Counted from the stretch's first letter, positions 46,698 to 56,511 are shown. The stretch is 64,000 bases of DNA from Salinimonas iocasae (GCF_006228385.1 NZ_CP039852.1:3612001-3676000), one strand, 5' to 3'. Program-made: numbers and translations. The notes: generated by a model from the letters alone, not told the origin.

Positions 46698-46889
46698 ATG
46701 AGCTTAGCCACACCCGCCACTTTTCATTGCCCATACTGTATGGAACCCAACGAAGTTGAGATTGATGAGATAAATGATTCGGGTCATATGCAGGTGGTTG
46801 ATTGCCAGGTCTGCTGTCAGCCAATTGAAATGACAGTCCACGGACAAGGCGATACATTATCGGTGGAGGTTCAGCGCGAAAATGACTGA
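46698..46889 (+). CDS. CPXCG-motif cysteine-rich protein
   Basis: 63 residues. CPYC (positions 11-14) and CQVC (about 36-39) form a probable zinc ribbon, as in the CPXCG family of unknown role. It overlaps the following flavin reductase gene by 8 nt. Confidence 0.88.
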   Translation: MSLATPATFHCPYCMEPNEVEIDEINDSGHMQVVDCQVCCQPIEMTVHGQGDTLSVEVQREND

Positions 46890-47502
46890 ACGCCGCATTA
46901 CCGGCAACGACATCGAGCAAATGGACAAGCGCTATCGCGCTGCGTTTATCAATAGTCTGTCCGGTGTCAAAAGCGCCAATCTGATTGGCACCTGTCAGCG
47001 CCGTGGCTATTTTGAAAATCTGGCTATTGTGTCCTCGGTAGTGCACATCGGTGCACATCCGCCCTTATTGGGCATGATTATGCGCCCCCACACCGTTACC
47101 CGGGATACGCTGGAGAATATTCAGCAAACGGGTATCTATACTATCAATCATGTATCTGAAGCGCATACACTGGCTGCGCACCAGACTTCGGCACGCTATC
47201 CGGCACAGGTCAGCGAATTTGAGGCTGCCGGGCTGACACCGTGGTATGCAGATGATTTTGATGCTCCCTTTGTGAAAAGTTGTCCGGTAAAGCTGGCCAT
47301 GAAGCTGGCCGAGATCATTCCGGTTGAGATCAACAATACTCAGTTGGTAATAGGCGAAGTAACGTCTGTTTGGATCGATGATAAAGCAATTACAGCAACG
47401 GGGCAGGTAGATTTAGATACATTAGGGGTGGCCGCTGTTACCGGACTGGATACGTATCATTCGCTACAAAGAGTTGGCCGCTACCCTTATGCGAAGCCTT
47501 AG
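46882..47502 (+). CDS. Flavin reductase-like domain protein
   Basis: 206 residues of the FMN-binding split-barrel (flavin reductase like) family. Segments FINSLSGVKSANLIGTCQRRGYFENLAIVSSVVHIGAHPPLLGMIMRPH and YTINHVSEAH are characteristic; no NADH-binding domain is separate. Usual role is flavin-dependent reduction or flavin supply. Translationally coupled with the CPXCG protein. Confidence 0.85.
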   Translation: MTERRITGNDIEQMDKRYRAAFINSLSGVKSANLIGTCQRRGYFENLAIVSSVVHIGAHPPLLGMIMRPHTVTRDTLENIQQTGIYTINHVSEAHTLAAHQTSARYPAQVSEFEAAGLTPWYADDFDAPFVKSCPVKLAMKLAEIIPVEINNTQLVIGEVTSVWIDDKAITATGQVDLDTLGVAAVTGLDTYHSLQRVGRYPYAKP

Positions 47503-47640
47503 TAATCACGGCAATTTCAGCCAAATGGCAGATTAAATAAAAACACCTGCATTTTCATAAAAATAAGCGTACACTTATCATGAAACTAATGACGGCGTTA
47601 CTACGCGGGTGATGGTCCTCCAAGCGTGTAACGTACACTG

Positions 47641-47667
47641 AAAACCTGCCCTTCGGGGCGGGTTTTT
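47641..47667 (+). terminator. Strong intrinsic terminator after the flavin reductase gene
   Basis: Stem AAAACCTGCCC/GGGCGGGTTTT (one wobble) with a TTCG tetraloop and T-run. It stands 139 nt after the flavin reductase stop, leaving room for a long 3' UTR or a small RNA. Confidence 0.9.
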
Positions 47668-47726
47668 GTGTTTAATGCATAAGATAAAAACGAATCATTT
47701 TCATTTTCGTTAACCGGAGTAACCAG

Positions 47727-48020
47727 ATGAAAAGTGTGAATCGCCGCGACTTTTTACGGATGGCAGGCACCTCGCTGATTGGTATGACGTTGGGTGGTGC
47801 GGCACTTCGTGCTAATGCGCAAGAGCTGCTGAAAAAAGACGACCCTACTGCGAAAGCCCTGAACTACACGCCAAAGTCTACGGTTGATGGTTCAAGGTGT
47901 GGAAACTGCATGTATATTCAGGGTGACGAAAGCAAGAGCGAACGCCCTTGTGCAATATTCCCCGGTAAACTGGTGAATGTTGATGGTTGGTGCAGCGCCT
48001 GGGTCAAACGCCCTGGCTAA
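47727..48020 (+). CDS. High-potential iron-sulfur protein (HiPIP)
   Basis: 97 residues with a Tat-type signal (NRRDFLRMAGTSLIG) and a mature part carrying the four HiPIP cysteines: CGNC, PCAIF and WCSAW, spaced as in the [4Fe-4S] high-potential proteins. A periplasmic one-electron carrier. ATG 47727 is preceded by CCGGAG. Confidence 0.92.
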   Translation: MKSVNRRDFLRMAGTSLIGMTLGGAALRANAQELLKKDDPTAKALNYTPKSTVDGSRCGNCMYIQGDESKSERPCAIFPGKLVNVDGWCSAWVKRPG

Positions 48021-48039
48021 TGCATTAATGTCGCCAGCT

Positions 48040-48876
48040 TCAGTATGAACGCTGTTGTCTGATGAGCATGTTCGCAGAAACATGCTCGTTGTTACGCGCG
48101 GCCGTCCCCGGAAATATCGAACTGGCCTTATTGCTGTAATCGCCGGAATCCGGGGTGATAGCTAAACGATATTTATCAGCCAGCATCTGATACTGACCAT
48201 CTTTCATCATTGCTTTAAGTTCTCTGTTAAATCCCTCTCTAAGCCCCTTATCTGCAATTGCGGCACGATAGGTAGTTTGTTTAAACAGATTATGGATACG
48301 TACATCCTTTTGCTGCGCCGGTGGGAGCTGACTTCGCAACCATGAGAAAATATTGCGGTCCATAACGGCAATATCAACACTGCCCAATAATAGCATTCTT
48401 ACCTGTCGGCCCTGGTCAGCAATTTCAAGATAACCCCGATGCTCGCCGGTGGCATTCGCAAAATCGGCTCCAAGCACTCGCCGGGCCGTTTGAAACGCCA
48501 GCACAGTGTAATTCTTCAAATCATCCACTGAATGTAAGTTGAGCTGTCTTGAAGCTAGGGATATGGCTGAATTCTGATAAGTCACGTATTCATCAGTCAG
48601 ATACTCAGCACTGATTTCATGGGACAGATTTACCGTTAAGACGATATCTGCTCGGCCGCTTTTAAGCTGGCGCAGCGTTCTGCCAAAAGGTACGTAAATT
48701 GGATTAATAGAATGTCCGAGACGCGCAAGAATTTTCTCGGCGAGCTCAATTTCAAACCCCGAGTTGTCGCTGGTCACAATATAGGGCGGCTTATTCCAAC
48801 CGGCCACCACATCAATCTGGCGAGCCTCAAGAGAGACGCTGATGAGCGGAAGCATTAAAAGCAAAAGCCTGAACAT
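48040..48876 (-). CDS. Periplasmic solute-binding protein, family 3-like
   Basis: 278 residues with a short signal peptide (residues 1-18). The SBP-bac-3 plan is visible: WNKPPYIVTSDNSGFEIELAEKILARLG near the N-terminus, then GRADIVLTVNLSHEISAEYLTDEYVTYQNSAI and VRMLLLGSVDIAVMDRN. No permease genes adjoin, so it may bind a ligand for sensing or be an orphan. Convergent with the HiPIP gene. Confidence 0.8.
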   Translation of the reverse strand: MFRLLLLMLPLISVSLEARQIDVVAGWNKPPYIVTSDNSGFEIELAEKILARLGHSINPIYVPFGRTLRQLKSGRADIVLTVNLSHEISAEYLTDEYVTYQNSAISLASRQLNLHSVDDLKNYTVLAFQTARRVLGADFANATGEHRGYLEIADQGRQVRMLLLGSVDIAVMDRNIFSWLRSQLPPAQQKDVRIHNLFKQTTYRAAIADKGLREGFNRELKAMMKDGQYQMLADKYRLAITPDSGDYSNKASSIFPGTAARNNEHVSANMLIRQQRSY

Positions 48877-49037
48877 AGTAATGCCGAAACAACCTTTTAA
48901 GGCGGTGTGAAAATATACGTTTTATCAGGGTTACAACAATTAATAAAGCCCTGTTCTCATACACAGGCAAATAGATTTGGTTTGAGATGGCTCTGACCTG
49001 TTATTATATGCACAAACCCCGTTTTACAGGAATCACT

Positions 49038-49919
49038 ATGGCCTGGTTACAGCTACGTATAGAAACCAGCGCAGATTATGCTGAGCAGGTTGGAACAATG
49101 CTATCAGCGAATGGCGCGCAAGCCGTTACGTTTTTAGATGCAAAAGACACTCCTATGTACGAACCCAAGCCGGGTGAAACCATGCTGTGGCCCGATACTC
49201 AGGTGGTGGGATTGTTTGATGCAACTCATGACATGAAAGGTGTGTTGAGCCGTCTGGCAAAGTCAAAAATTCTTGGCCCTGATTTCACGCATAAACTTGA
49301 CCCGCTTGAAGATAAAGACTGGGAACGGGAGTGGATGGATAACTTTCACCCTATGCAGTTTGGTGAACGCTTGTGGATCTGCCCAAGCTGGCGGGAAGTG
49401 CCAGATAAAGATGCCGTGAATGTAATGCTGGACCCGGGTCTCGCCTTTGGCACCGGTACGCATCCAACGACCGCACTGTGCCTGCGTTGGCTGGACAGTC
49501 AGGACCTGAGCGATAAAACTGTGGTCGATTTTGGCTGTGGGTCCGGCATTCTGGCGCTGGCTGCACTTAAACTGGGGGCGAAGCGTGTTGTCGGCATTGA
49601 TATCGACCCTCAGGCGCTACAGGCCAGTAAAGAAAATGCCAGACGCAATGATGTGGCAGATCGTTTGGAAGTTTATCTGCCCCACGAGCAACCCTCGCTT
49701 GAAGCCGATTTTGTCACCGCCAATATACTTTCAGGACCGCTATTAGAGCTTCAATCGGTGATTTCTGCTTTCTGTAAACCCGGCGGAAAGCTGGTTTTGT
49801 CCGGAATTCTGGCTGAGCAGGTAGAAAAAATTGAAAGCGCTTACCGCTCTGGCTTCCAGCTTGAATCCAGCCAGATTGACGGCGACTGGGCCAGAGTAAG
49901 CGGAGTTAAGCATGCTTAA
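49038..49919 (+). CDS. prmA: Ribosomal protein L11 methyltransferase
   Basis: 293 residues from ATG 49038 (ACAGGAATC upstream); the frame opens earlier at 48987. SAM-binding motif [21 protein letters not shown] (about residues 160-180) and [22 protein letters not shown] precede NIL-type NPPY-equivalent [12 protein letters not shown]. Trimethylates ribosomal protein L11. Confidence 0.97.
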   Translation: MAWLQLRIETSADYAEQVGTMLSANGAQAVTFLDAKDTPMYEPKPGETMLWPDTQVVGLFDATHDMKGVLSRLAKSKILGPDFTHKLDPLEDKDWEREWMDNFHPMQFGERLWICPSWREVPDKDAVNVMLDPGLAFGTGTHPTTALCLRWLDSQDLSDKTVVDFGCGSGILALAALKLGAKRVVGIDIDPQALQASKENARRNDVADRLEVYLPHEQPSLEADFVTANILSGPLLELQSVISAFCKPGGKLVLSGILAEQVEKIESAYRSGFQLESSQIDGDWARVSGVKHA

Positions 49920-50057
49920 CTTCTTGCCCTGCATAGAAAAAGCGCCGCGTGTGTATTGTACACAACTTGCACTTATCCCTTGCCAGCACGGGGCTTCAAC
50001 GCAAATCCAGCGAAATCTGTCAAGCCCTCGGCGTTAAATTTTGTGTGAATTTTAGCC

Positions 50058-50086
50058 TTTTCAAGGGTGGGCAAAATGCGTAAACT
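50058..50086 (+). promoter_or_regulatory. dusB-fis promoter with GC-rich discriminator
   Basis: TTTTCA (50058-50063), 17-bp spacer, TAAACT (50081-50086), then a GC-rich stretch (TAGCGCCCCG). Growth-rate- and ppGpp-controlled fis promoters have this GC-rich discriminator. The leader to dusB is about 50 nt. Confidence 0.6.
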
Positions 50087-50141
50087 TAGCGCCCCGTTTT
50101 AGCCAAGTGTTCAAATTCCAGTCAATTTTGGATTGTTAATA

Positions 50142-51140
50142 ATGCAGATTGGTCCTTATCAGTTGGATAACAATTTGATGTTAGCGCCGATGGCAGGCGT
50201 CACCGACAGGCCATTCAGACAGTTGTGTCGTCGAATGGGCGCAGGTTTGGTGGTGTCTGAAATGCTGTCGAGTAACCCCAAAGTCTGGAACACCGCCAAA
50301 TCTATGCATCGCATGGATCACAGTGGTGAGGAAGGTATCCGGTCTGTTCAGATAGCCGGTGCTGACCCTGAACTCATGGCGCAGGCTGCCCGGTTTAATG
50401 TCGATAATGGCGCACAGATTGTTGACATCAATATGGGCTGCCCTGCAAAAAAAGTGAATAAAAAGCTGGCTGGCTCAGCGTTACTACAATATCCCGATTT
50501 AGTGGAATCTATTGTAAAAGCAGTGGTGGCAGCGGTAGATGTCCCTGTCACGCTGAAAATTCGCACTGGCTGGAATACGGACAATCGCAATGGTGTAGAT
50601 ATTGCACAAATTGCAGAGCAAAACGGCATACAGTCGCTGGCTGTTCACGGCAGAACGCGCGCCTGTATGTACAAGGGTTATGCTGAGTATGACACGATCC
50701 GGAAGATAAAGGCGGCGATCTCAATCCCCGTCATCGCTAACGGAGACATTACCAGCGCCCAAAAGGCACGGGACGTGCTGGATTACACCGGAGCAGATGG
50801 TGTGATGATAGGCCGTGGAGCCCAGGGAAATCCCTGGATTTTTAAACAAATCCAGCATTTTCTTGAAACCGGTGAAACACTGGAGGCGCCACCGCTGTCT
50901 GAACAGCATCAGGTGTTGCATGAACATGTCGCCAATGTGCATGCTTTTTACGGCGATATTTCGGGCGTTCGTATAGCCCGAAAGCATGTTGGCTGGTATC
51001 TCGCGGAGCATGATAAGGAACGTCAGTTTCGTAAAACGTTCAACAGTATTGAGCAGGCTGATTTGCAGCTCGATGCATTGGACGACTATTTTCAAGCGTT
51101 GCAGAAACGGGAAACCCGACAGATTTCTCCTGCAGCATAA
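50142..51140 (+). CDS. dusB: tRNA-dihydrouridine synthase B
   Basis: 332 residues from ATG 50142 (upstream TTG 50133 in frame is not needed). FMN-binding TIM barrel: LAPMAGVTDRPFRQLCRRMG, INMGCPAKKVNKK (catalytic Cys in GCPAKKV), KIRTGWNTDNRN, HGRTRACMYKG and GDITSAQKARDVLDYTGADGVMIGRGAQGNPW. Reduces uridines in the tRNA D-loop. It is the usual partner upstream of fis. Confidence 0.96.
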   Translation: MQIGPYQLDNNLMLAPMAGVTDRPFRQLCRRMGAGLVVSEMLSSNPKVWNTAKSMHRMDHSGEEGIRSVQIAGADPELMAQAARFNVDNGAQIVDINMGCPAKKVNKKLAGSALLQYPDLVESIVKAVVAAVDVPVTLKIRTGWNTDNRNGVDIAQIAEQNGIQSLAVHGRTRACMYKGYAEYDTIRKIKAAISIPVIANGDITSAQKARDVLDYTGADGVMIGRGAQGNPWIFKQIQHFLETGETLEAPPLSEQHQVLHEHVANVHAFYGDISGVRIARKHVGWYLAEHDKERQFRKTFNSIEQADLQLDALDDYFQALQKRETRQISPAA

Positions 51141-51171
51141 TGATGACTAACTTATAGAGCAAGAATGTATT

Positions 51172-51465
51172 ATGTTCGATCAAAACGTGACTTCACCTTT
51201 TACTACGACAGTAACAACACCTTCTCAAACTCAAGCTCAGAAGCCGCTGCGCGACTCGGTAAAGCAGGCTGTAAATAAGTATCTTAAGCAATTAGATAAC
51301 GCGAACATCGATAACCTTTATGAACTGGTACTGGCAGAAGTTGAAGCGCCGTTACTGGAAGAAGTCATGACTTACACCCGCGGCAACCAAACCCGCGCGG
51401 CCATCATGATGGGCATTAACCGTGGCACACTTCGCAAGAAGCTGAAGCAATACGGCATGAACTAA
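51172..51465 (+). CDS. fis: DNA-binding protein Fis
   Basis: 97 residues, one short of the E. coli protein. Nucleoid protein and growth-phase regulator of rRNA promoters. The C-terminal helix-turn-helix [35 protein letters not shown] is almost invariant. Follows dusB by 31 nt, and is followed by a good terminator. Confidence 0.98.
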   Translation: MFDQNVTSPFTTTVTTPSQTQAQKPLRDSVKQAVNKYLKQLDNANIDNLYELVLAEVEAPLLEEVMTYTRGNQTRAAIMMGINRGTLRKKLKQYGMN

Positions 51466-51487
51466 GAAAGACGGGCCTGGCCCACCG

Positions 51488-51515
51488 AAGAGCACCTCAT
51501 AACGGTGCTCTTTTT
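51488..51515 (+). terminator. fis terminator
   Basis: 9-bp stem AAGAGCACC/GGTGCTCTT, 7-nt loop, and T-run. Confidence 0.92.
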
Positions 51516-51549
51516 GTTTCAATGAAATAAAAGTAGCAAAGACACCACT

Positions 51550-53148
51550 ATGCAAACACCCAAACCTATCAAGCGCGCGCTGTTAAGCGTTTCGGATAAA
51601 ACCGGTATTGTTGAGTTCGCAGAAGCCCTGAGTCAGGCTGGCGTAGAACTGCTTTCCACAGGCGGCACAGCCAAGCTTCTGATGCAGGCTGGCCTGCCGG
51701 TTAAAGAAGTTTCAGATCATACAGGTCATCCTGAAATTATGGATGGTCGGGTAAAGACACTGCATCCTAAAATTCACGGTGGTATTCTGGGTCGACGTGG
51801 ACAGGACGAAAGCGTTATGGCGCAAAACGAAATTGCGCCTATCGACTTGGTAGTGGTAAACCTTTATCCATTTGCAGCTACAGTAGCAAATGAAGACTGT
51901 ACCCTTGAAGACGCCATTGAAAATATCGATATTGGCGGGCCTACAATGGTGCGTGCTGCCGCTAAGAACCACAAAGATGTCACGATTGTGGTGAAGGCCG
52001 ACGATTATGCCCGCGTACTGGAAGAAATGAGCAGCAACGACGGTTCGTTGACTTATCAGACACGGTTTGACCTGGCCATAAAGGCGTTCGAGCACACCGC
52101 AGAATACGATGGCATGATTGCCAATTACTTTGGTGCACGCATTGATAATGCTGATTGTGAAGACGACTGCGAACATGATCATAGCGAGTTCCCCCGCACC
52201 TACAATATCCAGCTGAGCAAAAAGCAGGATTTGCGTTACGGTGAAAACAGCCACCAGGAAGCTGCTTTTTACGTTGAAAACACTATTCAGGAAGCCTCCG
52301 TGGCCACCGCTCGTCAGCTTCAGGGCAAAGCCTTGTCGTTCAATAATATTGCTGATACTGATGCGGCACTGGAGTGCGTTAAAGAGTTTGAAGAGCCTGC
52401 CTGCGTTATTGTAAAGCACGCCAACCCCTGTGGTGTTGCTATAGGCGAAACGATTGAAGCCGCCTATGACAGAGCCTTCAAAACTGATCCCACGTCGGCG
52501 TTTGGCGGCATTATCGCGTTTAACCGCACCCTTGATGCTGCTACAGCCAAGGCCATTATCGATCGCCAGTTTGTTGAAGTGATCATTGCACCTGAGGTTG
52601 ATGAAGCAGCTCTGGAGATCGTAGCGTCCAAGAAAAATGTGCGTCTGCTTGCCTGTGGTGACTGGCACGGTACGCTGACCGAAGGGTATGACTTCAAACG
52701 TGTTAATGGTGGTCTGCTGGTCCAGGAGCGCGACTTTGGTATGGTCGAGATGGACGACCTGGCGGTTGTTACTAAACGCCAGCCTTCGCAGGAAGAGCTA
52801 CGTGACCTGCTGTTTTGCTGGAAGGTTGCCAAGTATGTTAAGTCTAACGCAATCGTATATTGTAAAGACGGTATGACCATCGGGGTCGGCGCAGGCCAAA
52901 TGAGCCGCGTATACTCTGCTAAAATTGCCGGCATTAAAGCCGCAGATGAAAATCTGGAAGTAGCAGGTTCTGTCATGGCATCAGATGCATTCTTCCCGTT
53001 CAGAGACGGTATTGATGCAGCAGCCAGCGCCGGTATAAAAGCCGTTATACAACCTGGCGGTTCAATGCGCGATGAGGAAGTTATTGCTGCCGCTAACGAG
53101 CACGATATCGCGATGGTGTTTACAGGCATGCGCCACTTTAAACACTAA
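51550..53148 (+). CDS. purH: Bifunctional AICAR transformylase / IMP cyclohydrolase
   Basis: 532 residues. Last two steps of IMP synthesis. N-terminal cyclohydrolase ([52 protein letters not shown]) and C-terminal transformylase ([50 protein letters not shown]). A small His/Asp/Cys-rich insert ([16 protein letters not shown], about residues 197-215) is seen between the domains. No PurR box was evident. Confidence 0.97.
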   Translation: MQTPKPIKRALLSVSDKTGIVEFAEALSQAGVELLSTGGTAKLLMQAGLPVKEVSDHTGHPEIMDGRVKTLHPKIHGGILGRRGQDESVMAQNEIAPIDLVVVNLYPFAATVANEDCTLEDAIENIDIGGPTMVRAAAKNHKDVTIVVKADDYARVLEEMSSNDGSLTYQTRFDLAIKAFEHTAEYDGMIANYFGARIDNADCEDDCEHDHSEFPRTYNIQLSKKQDLRYGENSHQEAAFYVENTIQEASVATARQLQGKALSFNNIADTDAALECVKEFEEPACVIVKHANPCGVAIGETIEAAYDRAFKTDPTSAFGGIIAFNRTLDAATAKAIIDRQFVEVIIAPEVDEAALEIVASKKNVRLLACGDWHGTLTEGYDFKRVNGGLLVQERDFGMVEMDDLAVVTKRQPSQEELRDLLFCWKVAKYVKSNAIVYCKDGMTIGVGAGQMSRVYSAKIAGIKAADENLEVAGSVMASDAFFPFRDGIDAAASAGIKAVIQPGGSMRDEEVIAAANEHDIAMVFTGMRHFKH

Positions 53149-53176
53149 TCCTTAAAACATTTTTGGTATTGCACCC

Positions 53177-53209
53177 GTAGTGGGTTTAACGCCCACTACT
53201 GTCTTTTTT
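53177..53209 (+). terminator. purH terminator
   Basis: Stem GTAGTGGG/CCCACTAC with a 7-nt loop followed by TGTCTTTTTT, 29 nt after the stop. Confidence 0.88.
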
Positions 53210-53301
53210 CCGTTACAAGAGTAAGTTACTCTACTTAATGGTCCGCTACAGGCAGTATTTGCGGGCATGGCACCTAACCAAAAATGTATAAAGGAAGAAC
53301 C

Positions 53302-54114
53302 ATGAAAACATCACTGCGAGTTGTAGCCGCATCTTTATTTGCACTTTCGGCCCAGCCTGTTTTTGCTGACGAAATTACCGATGCAATCAAAGCTGACCAC
53401 CGTTCTGCTGACGCCACTGTGCGTGACGAATACCGCAATCCACAACAAACACTGCGTTTTTTCGGGATTGAACCAGACATGACAGTGGTAGAAATCTGGC
53501 CAGGCGGCGGTTGGTATACTGACATTTTGACCGGTGTATTGAGTGAAAATGGTAAGCTGATTGCCGCGCATTTTCATGTCGATGAAGATACCCGTGATTA
53601 CTACAAGAAGTCACTTGAGAAGTTCAAAGGCAAAATGAAAGATGGTGGCGAATACAGTGATGTAGAGCTGACCGCATTTCACCCCGGTAAATCCATGGAT
53701 ATCGCAGAAGCAGGCAGCGCTGATGCCGTACTGACGTTTCGCAACGTGCACAACTGGTACATGAACAGTGGTCAGGAAGGTGTCGAGCAGGCCTTTAAGA
53801 CTTTTTACAAAGCGCTTAAGCCTGGCGGCGTGTTAGGTGTTGTTGACCACAAAATGCCCGAGTCGGCAGACGATGCCATGATGGAAAAAAGTGGCTATGT
53901 AAAACAATCTTTCGTGGTCGATGCGGCAAAAGCGGCTGGCTTCGAACTGGAAGCCGAAAGCGATATTAATGCTAACTCAATGGACAACGCCGAGCATCCC
54001 AAAGGTGTCTGGACGTTACCTCCGACACTGGCCCTGGGTGAAGAAGACCAACAGAAGTATCTGGCGATTGGCGAGAGCAATCGTATGACCCTCAAATTTG
54101 TTAAACCTGAATAA
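53302..54114 (+). CDS. Methyltransferase-like protein with a signal peptide
   Basis: 270 residues from ATG 53302, preceded by AAGGAAG. A cleavable signal peptide (TSLRVVAASLFALSAQPVFADE) is followed by a class I methyltransferase-like fold: VVEIWPGGGWYTDIL as motif I, then DAVLTFRNVHNWYMN and ALKPGGVLGVVDHKMPE. SAM is not known to be abundant in the periplasm, so the exported protein may bind something else or have lost catalysis; motif I (E-x-W-P-G-G-G-W) is a known variant in this exported family. It stands between purH and purD, which it separates. Confidence 0.85.
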   Translation: MKTSLRVVAASLFALSAQPVFADEITDAIKADHRSADATVRDEYRNPQQTLRFFGIEPDMTVVEIWPGGGWYTDILTGVLSENGKLIAAHFHVDEDTRDYYKKSLEKFKGKMKDGGEYSDVELTAFHPGKSMDIAEAGSADAVLTFRNVHNWYMNSGQEGVEQAFKTFYKALKPGGVLGVVDHKMPESADDAMMEKSGYVKQSFVVDAAKAAGFELEAESDINANSMDNAEHPKGVWTLPPTLALGEEDQQKYLAIGESNRMTLKFVKPE

Positions 54115-54130
54115 ATAACGGAACGCTTTA

Positions 54131-55426
54131 ATGAACGTACTTGTTATTGGCGGCGGTGGCCGCGAACATGCTTTGGCCTGGAAGGCTGCCCAATCATCAA
54201 CCGTAGACACAGTATTTGTTGCGCCCGGCAATGCGGGGACCGCAACAGAGCCTAAGCTGAAAAATGTTGATATTGGTGTTACTGACACTGATGCTCTGCT
54301 TAACTTTGCAGAGCACAACAGTGTTGCGCTTACCATTGTGGGCCCGGAAGCGCCGCTGGTAGCAGGTGTTGTCGATGCGTTCGAAAAAGCCGGACAGAAA
54401 ATTTTTGGACCTACTCAGGCTGCAGCGCAGCTTGAGGGTTCAAAAGCATTTACAAAAGATTTTCTGGCGCGACACGCCATTCCAACAGCAGATTATGCCA
54501 ATTTCACCGAGATTGAACCGGCTGTGGCGTATGTGAAAGAAAAAGGCGCGCCAATTGTAGTTAAGGCTGACGGCCTGGCAGCCGGCAAGGGCGTTATTGT
54601 TGCTGAAACCGTCGAAGATGCTGAGGCAGCTATTCGCGATATGTTGGCAGGTAATGCCTTCGGCGACGCCGGAAGTCGTGTCGTTATAGAAGAATTTCTG
54701 GATGGTGAGGAAGCATCATTCATTGTCATGGTCGATGGCAAGAATGTTTTACCTTTTGCTACCAGCCAGGACCATAAGCGCGCAGCTGATGGCGATAAAG
54801 GCCCTAATACTGGTGGGATGGGCGCATATTCACCGGCCCCGGTAGTAACACCTAAGATCCACCAGCGTATTATGGATGAAGTCATTGTGCCTACAGTTGA
54901 AGGTATGGCCTCTGAAGGACATCCTTACAAAGGCTTTTTATATGCTGGTTTGATGATTATGGCGGATGGTACGCCCAAAGTCATTGAGTACAACTGCCGC
55001 TTTGGCGATCCGGAAACGCAACCGATTATGATGCGTTTACAATCGGATTTGGTGGACTTATGCCTGCACGCCTGTGATGGTCAGCTTACTGGCCAGTCGA
55101 TCAGTTTCGACGACCAGGCCGCTGTGGGTGTAGTACTGGCTGCAGGCGGATACCCTGGCAGTTATAACAAGGGTGATGTCATCCACGGATTAAGTGATGC
55201 CGCTGAACTGGATGGCAAGGTGTTTCACGCCGGTACGGCACTCAAAGGTGATGATATAACCACCAGCGGCGGTCGGGTACTGTGTGCCACTGCGTTAGGC
55301 AGCAATGTTACTGCGGCGCAGCAAAATGCCTACGACCTGGTAAGCAAGATCAGCTGGCAGGACATGTACTACCGGACAGATATTGCACACCGTGCCATCG
55401 CGCGCGAAAGTCAGCCGGAAAAATAA
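54131..55426 (+). CDS. purD: Phosphoribosylamine--glycine ligase
   Basis: 431 residues, usual length. ATP-grasp enzyme of purine synthesis: MNVLVIGGGGREHALAWK at the start, VVKADGLAAGKGVIVA, GPNTGGMGAYSPAP and YNCRFGDPETQ. It begins 16 nt after the exported methyltransferase-like gene; the ribosome site is weak (GGAACG). Confidence 0.97.
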   Translation: MNVLVIGGGGREHALAWKAAQSSTVDTVFVAPGNAGTATEPKLKNVDIGVTDTDALLNFAEHNSVALTIVGPEAPLVAGVVDAFEKAGQKIFGPTQAAAQLEGSKAFTKDFLARHAIPTADYANFTEIEPAVAYVKEKGAPIVVKADGLAAGKGVIVAETVEDAEAAIRDMLAGNAFGDAGSRVVIEEFLDGEEASFIVMVDGKNVLPFATSQDHKRAADGDKGPNTGGMGAYSPAPVVTPKIHQRIMDEVIVPTVEGMASEGHPYKGFLYAGLMIMADGTPKVIEYNCRFGDPETQPIMMRLQSDLVDLCLHACDGQLTGQSISFDDQAAVGVVLAAGGYPGSYNKGDVIHGLSDAAELDGKVFHAGTALKGDDITTSGGRVLCATALGSNVTAAQQNAYDLVSKISWQDMYYRTDIAHRAIARESQPEK

Positions 55427-55608
55427 TAGTTTATCAAGCCGGCCACTTCAGGTCGGCTTCATCCATTCACTGGCTTAGCAGCCTGTTGTTGCGCATAATT
55501 CGAACGCCTTTTTACTTACCGGGTAATTACTTAGTTAACCCGCCCCCTCTTGATTAATAATACGTGCCAGCTTATAACTAGAGTCCGGCTTTACGCAGAA
55601 TCAACGTT

Positions 55609-56511
55609 ATGTCCGTCAAACATCCAATAATTGCTATCACTGGCTCGTCTGGTGCAGGTACTACCACCACCACCAATGCTATCCGTCACATTTTCAGAAA
55701 TCTGAAGGTGAATGCGGCTGTTGTGGGCGGTGATAGCTTTCACCGGTTCACGCGTCCGGAGATGGAAGTTGAGATCCGAAAAGCTCAGGAGCAAGGTCGC
55801 CATATCAGCTACTTTGGTCCCAAAGCAAATGACTTTGATTTGCTTGAGTCGTTGTTTCATGAATATAGCCAATCGGGTCAGGGCCAATTCAGACAGTACC
55901 TCCATACTTTCGATGATGCCGTGCCCTTTAATCAAATGCCCGGGACCTTCACACCCTGGCAGGCACTGCCTGAAAATACCGATTTATTGTTTTATGAAGG
56001 ACTTCATGGCGGTGTGAAAACCGAAGAAAACGATGTATCGCAGCATGTTGATTTGCTTGTCGGGATGGTACCCATTGTAAACCTTGAGTGGATCCAGAAG
56101 ATTGTCAGGGATACCACTGATCGCGGTCACTCACGTGAAGCGGTTATGAGCAGCATCGTACGGGGACTGGATGATTATTTTCACTATATAACGCCGCAGT
56201 TTTCCAGAACCCACGTAAATTTTCAGCGCGTCCCCACTGTGGATACCTCCAATCCGTTCAGTGCTCGCGAAATACCGTCTCAGGATGAAAGCTTTGTTGT
56301 GGTTCGCTTTCGCCGTGAAATGAAAAATGTCGACTTTCCTTATTTGCTGCAGATGATTGATGGCGCATTCATGTCGCGTATCAACACGCTGGTGGTGCCG
56401 GGCGGCAAAATGGGGCTCGCCATGGAACTGATACTGACTCCGCTGATTGAAGATATTCTGGATAAAAAGCGCAGAGCCGGTCATCAGATGGACTGGATAA
56501 GTGACGACTAA
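55609..56511 (+). CDS. prkB: Phosphoribulokinase-family protein PrkB
   Basis: 300 residues (289 in E. coli). P-loop GSSGAGTTTTT near residues 11-21, then GGDSFHRF and FYEGLHGGVKTEENDVSQHVDLLVGMVPIVNLEWIQKI. Calvin-cycle-like kinase family, but without RuBisCO here; the substrate in non-autotrophs is not known. Confidence 0.93.
   Translation: MSVKHPIIAITGSSGAGTTTTTNAIRHIFRNLKVNAAVVGGDSFHRFTRPEMEVEIRKAQEQGRHISYFGPKANDFDLLESLFHEYSQSGQGQFRQYLHTFDDAVPFNQMPGTFTPWQALPENTDLLFYEGLHGGVKTEENDVSQHVDLLVGMVPIVNLEWIQKIVRDTTDRGHSREAVMSSIVRGLDDYFHYITPQFSRTHVNFQRVPTVDTSNPFSAREIPSQDESFVVVRFRREMKNVDFPYLLQMIDGAFMSRINTLVVPGGKMGLAMELILTPLIEDILDKKRRAGHQMDWISDD

Noticed and set aside
48987..49037. Longer prmA from ATG 48987
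   Set aside because: The 17 extra residues have no family match, and AGGAATC precedes the internal ATG at 49038.
51712..52668. 318-codon minus-strand frame opposite purH
   Set aside because: Antisense shadow; purH motifs are complete on the + strand.
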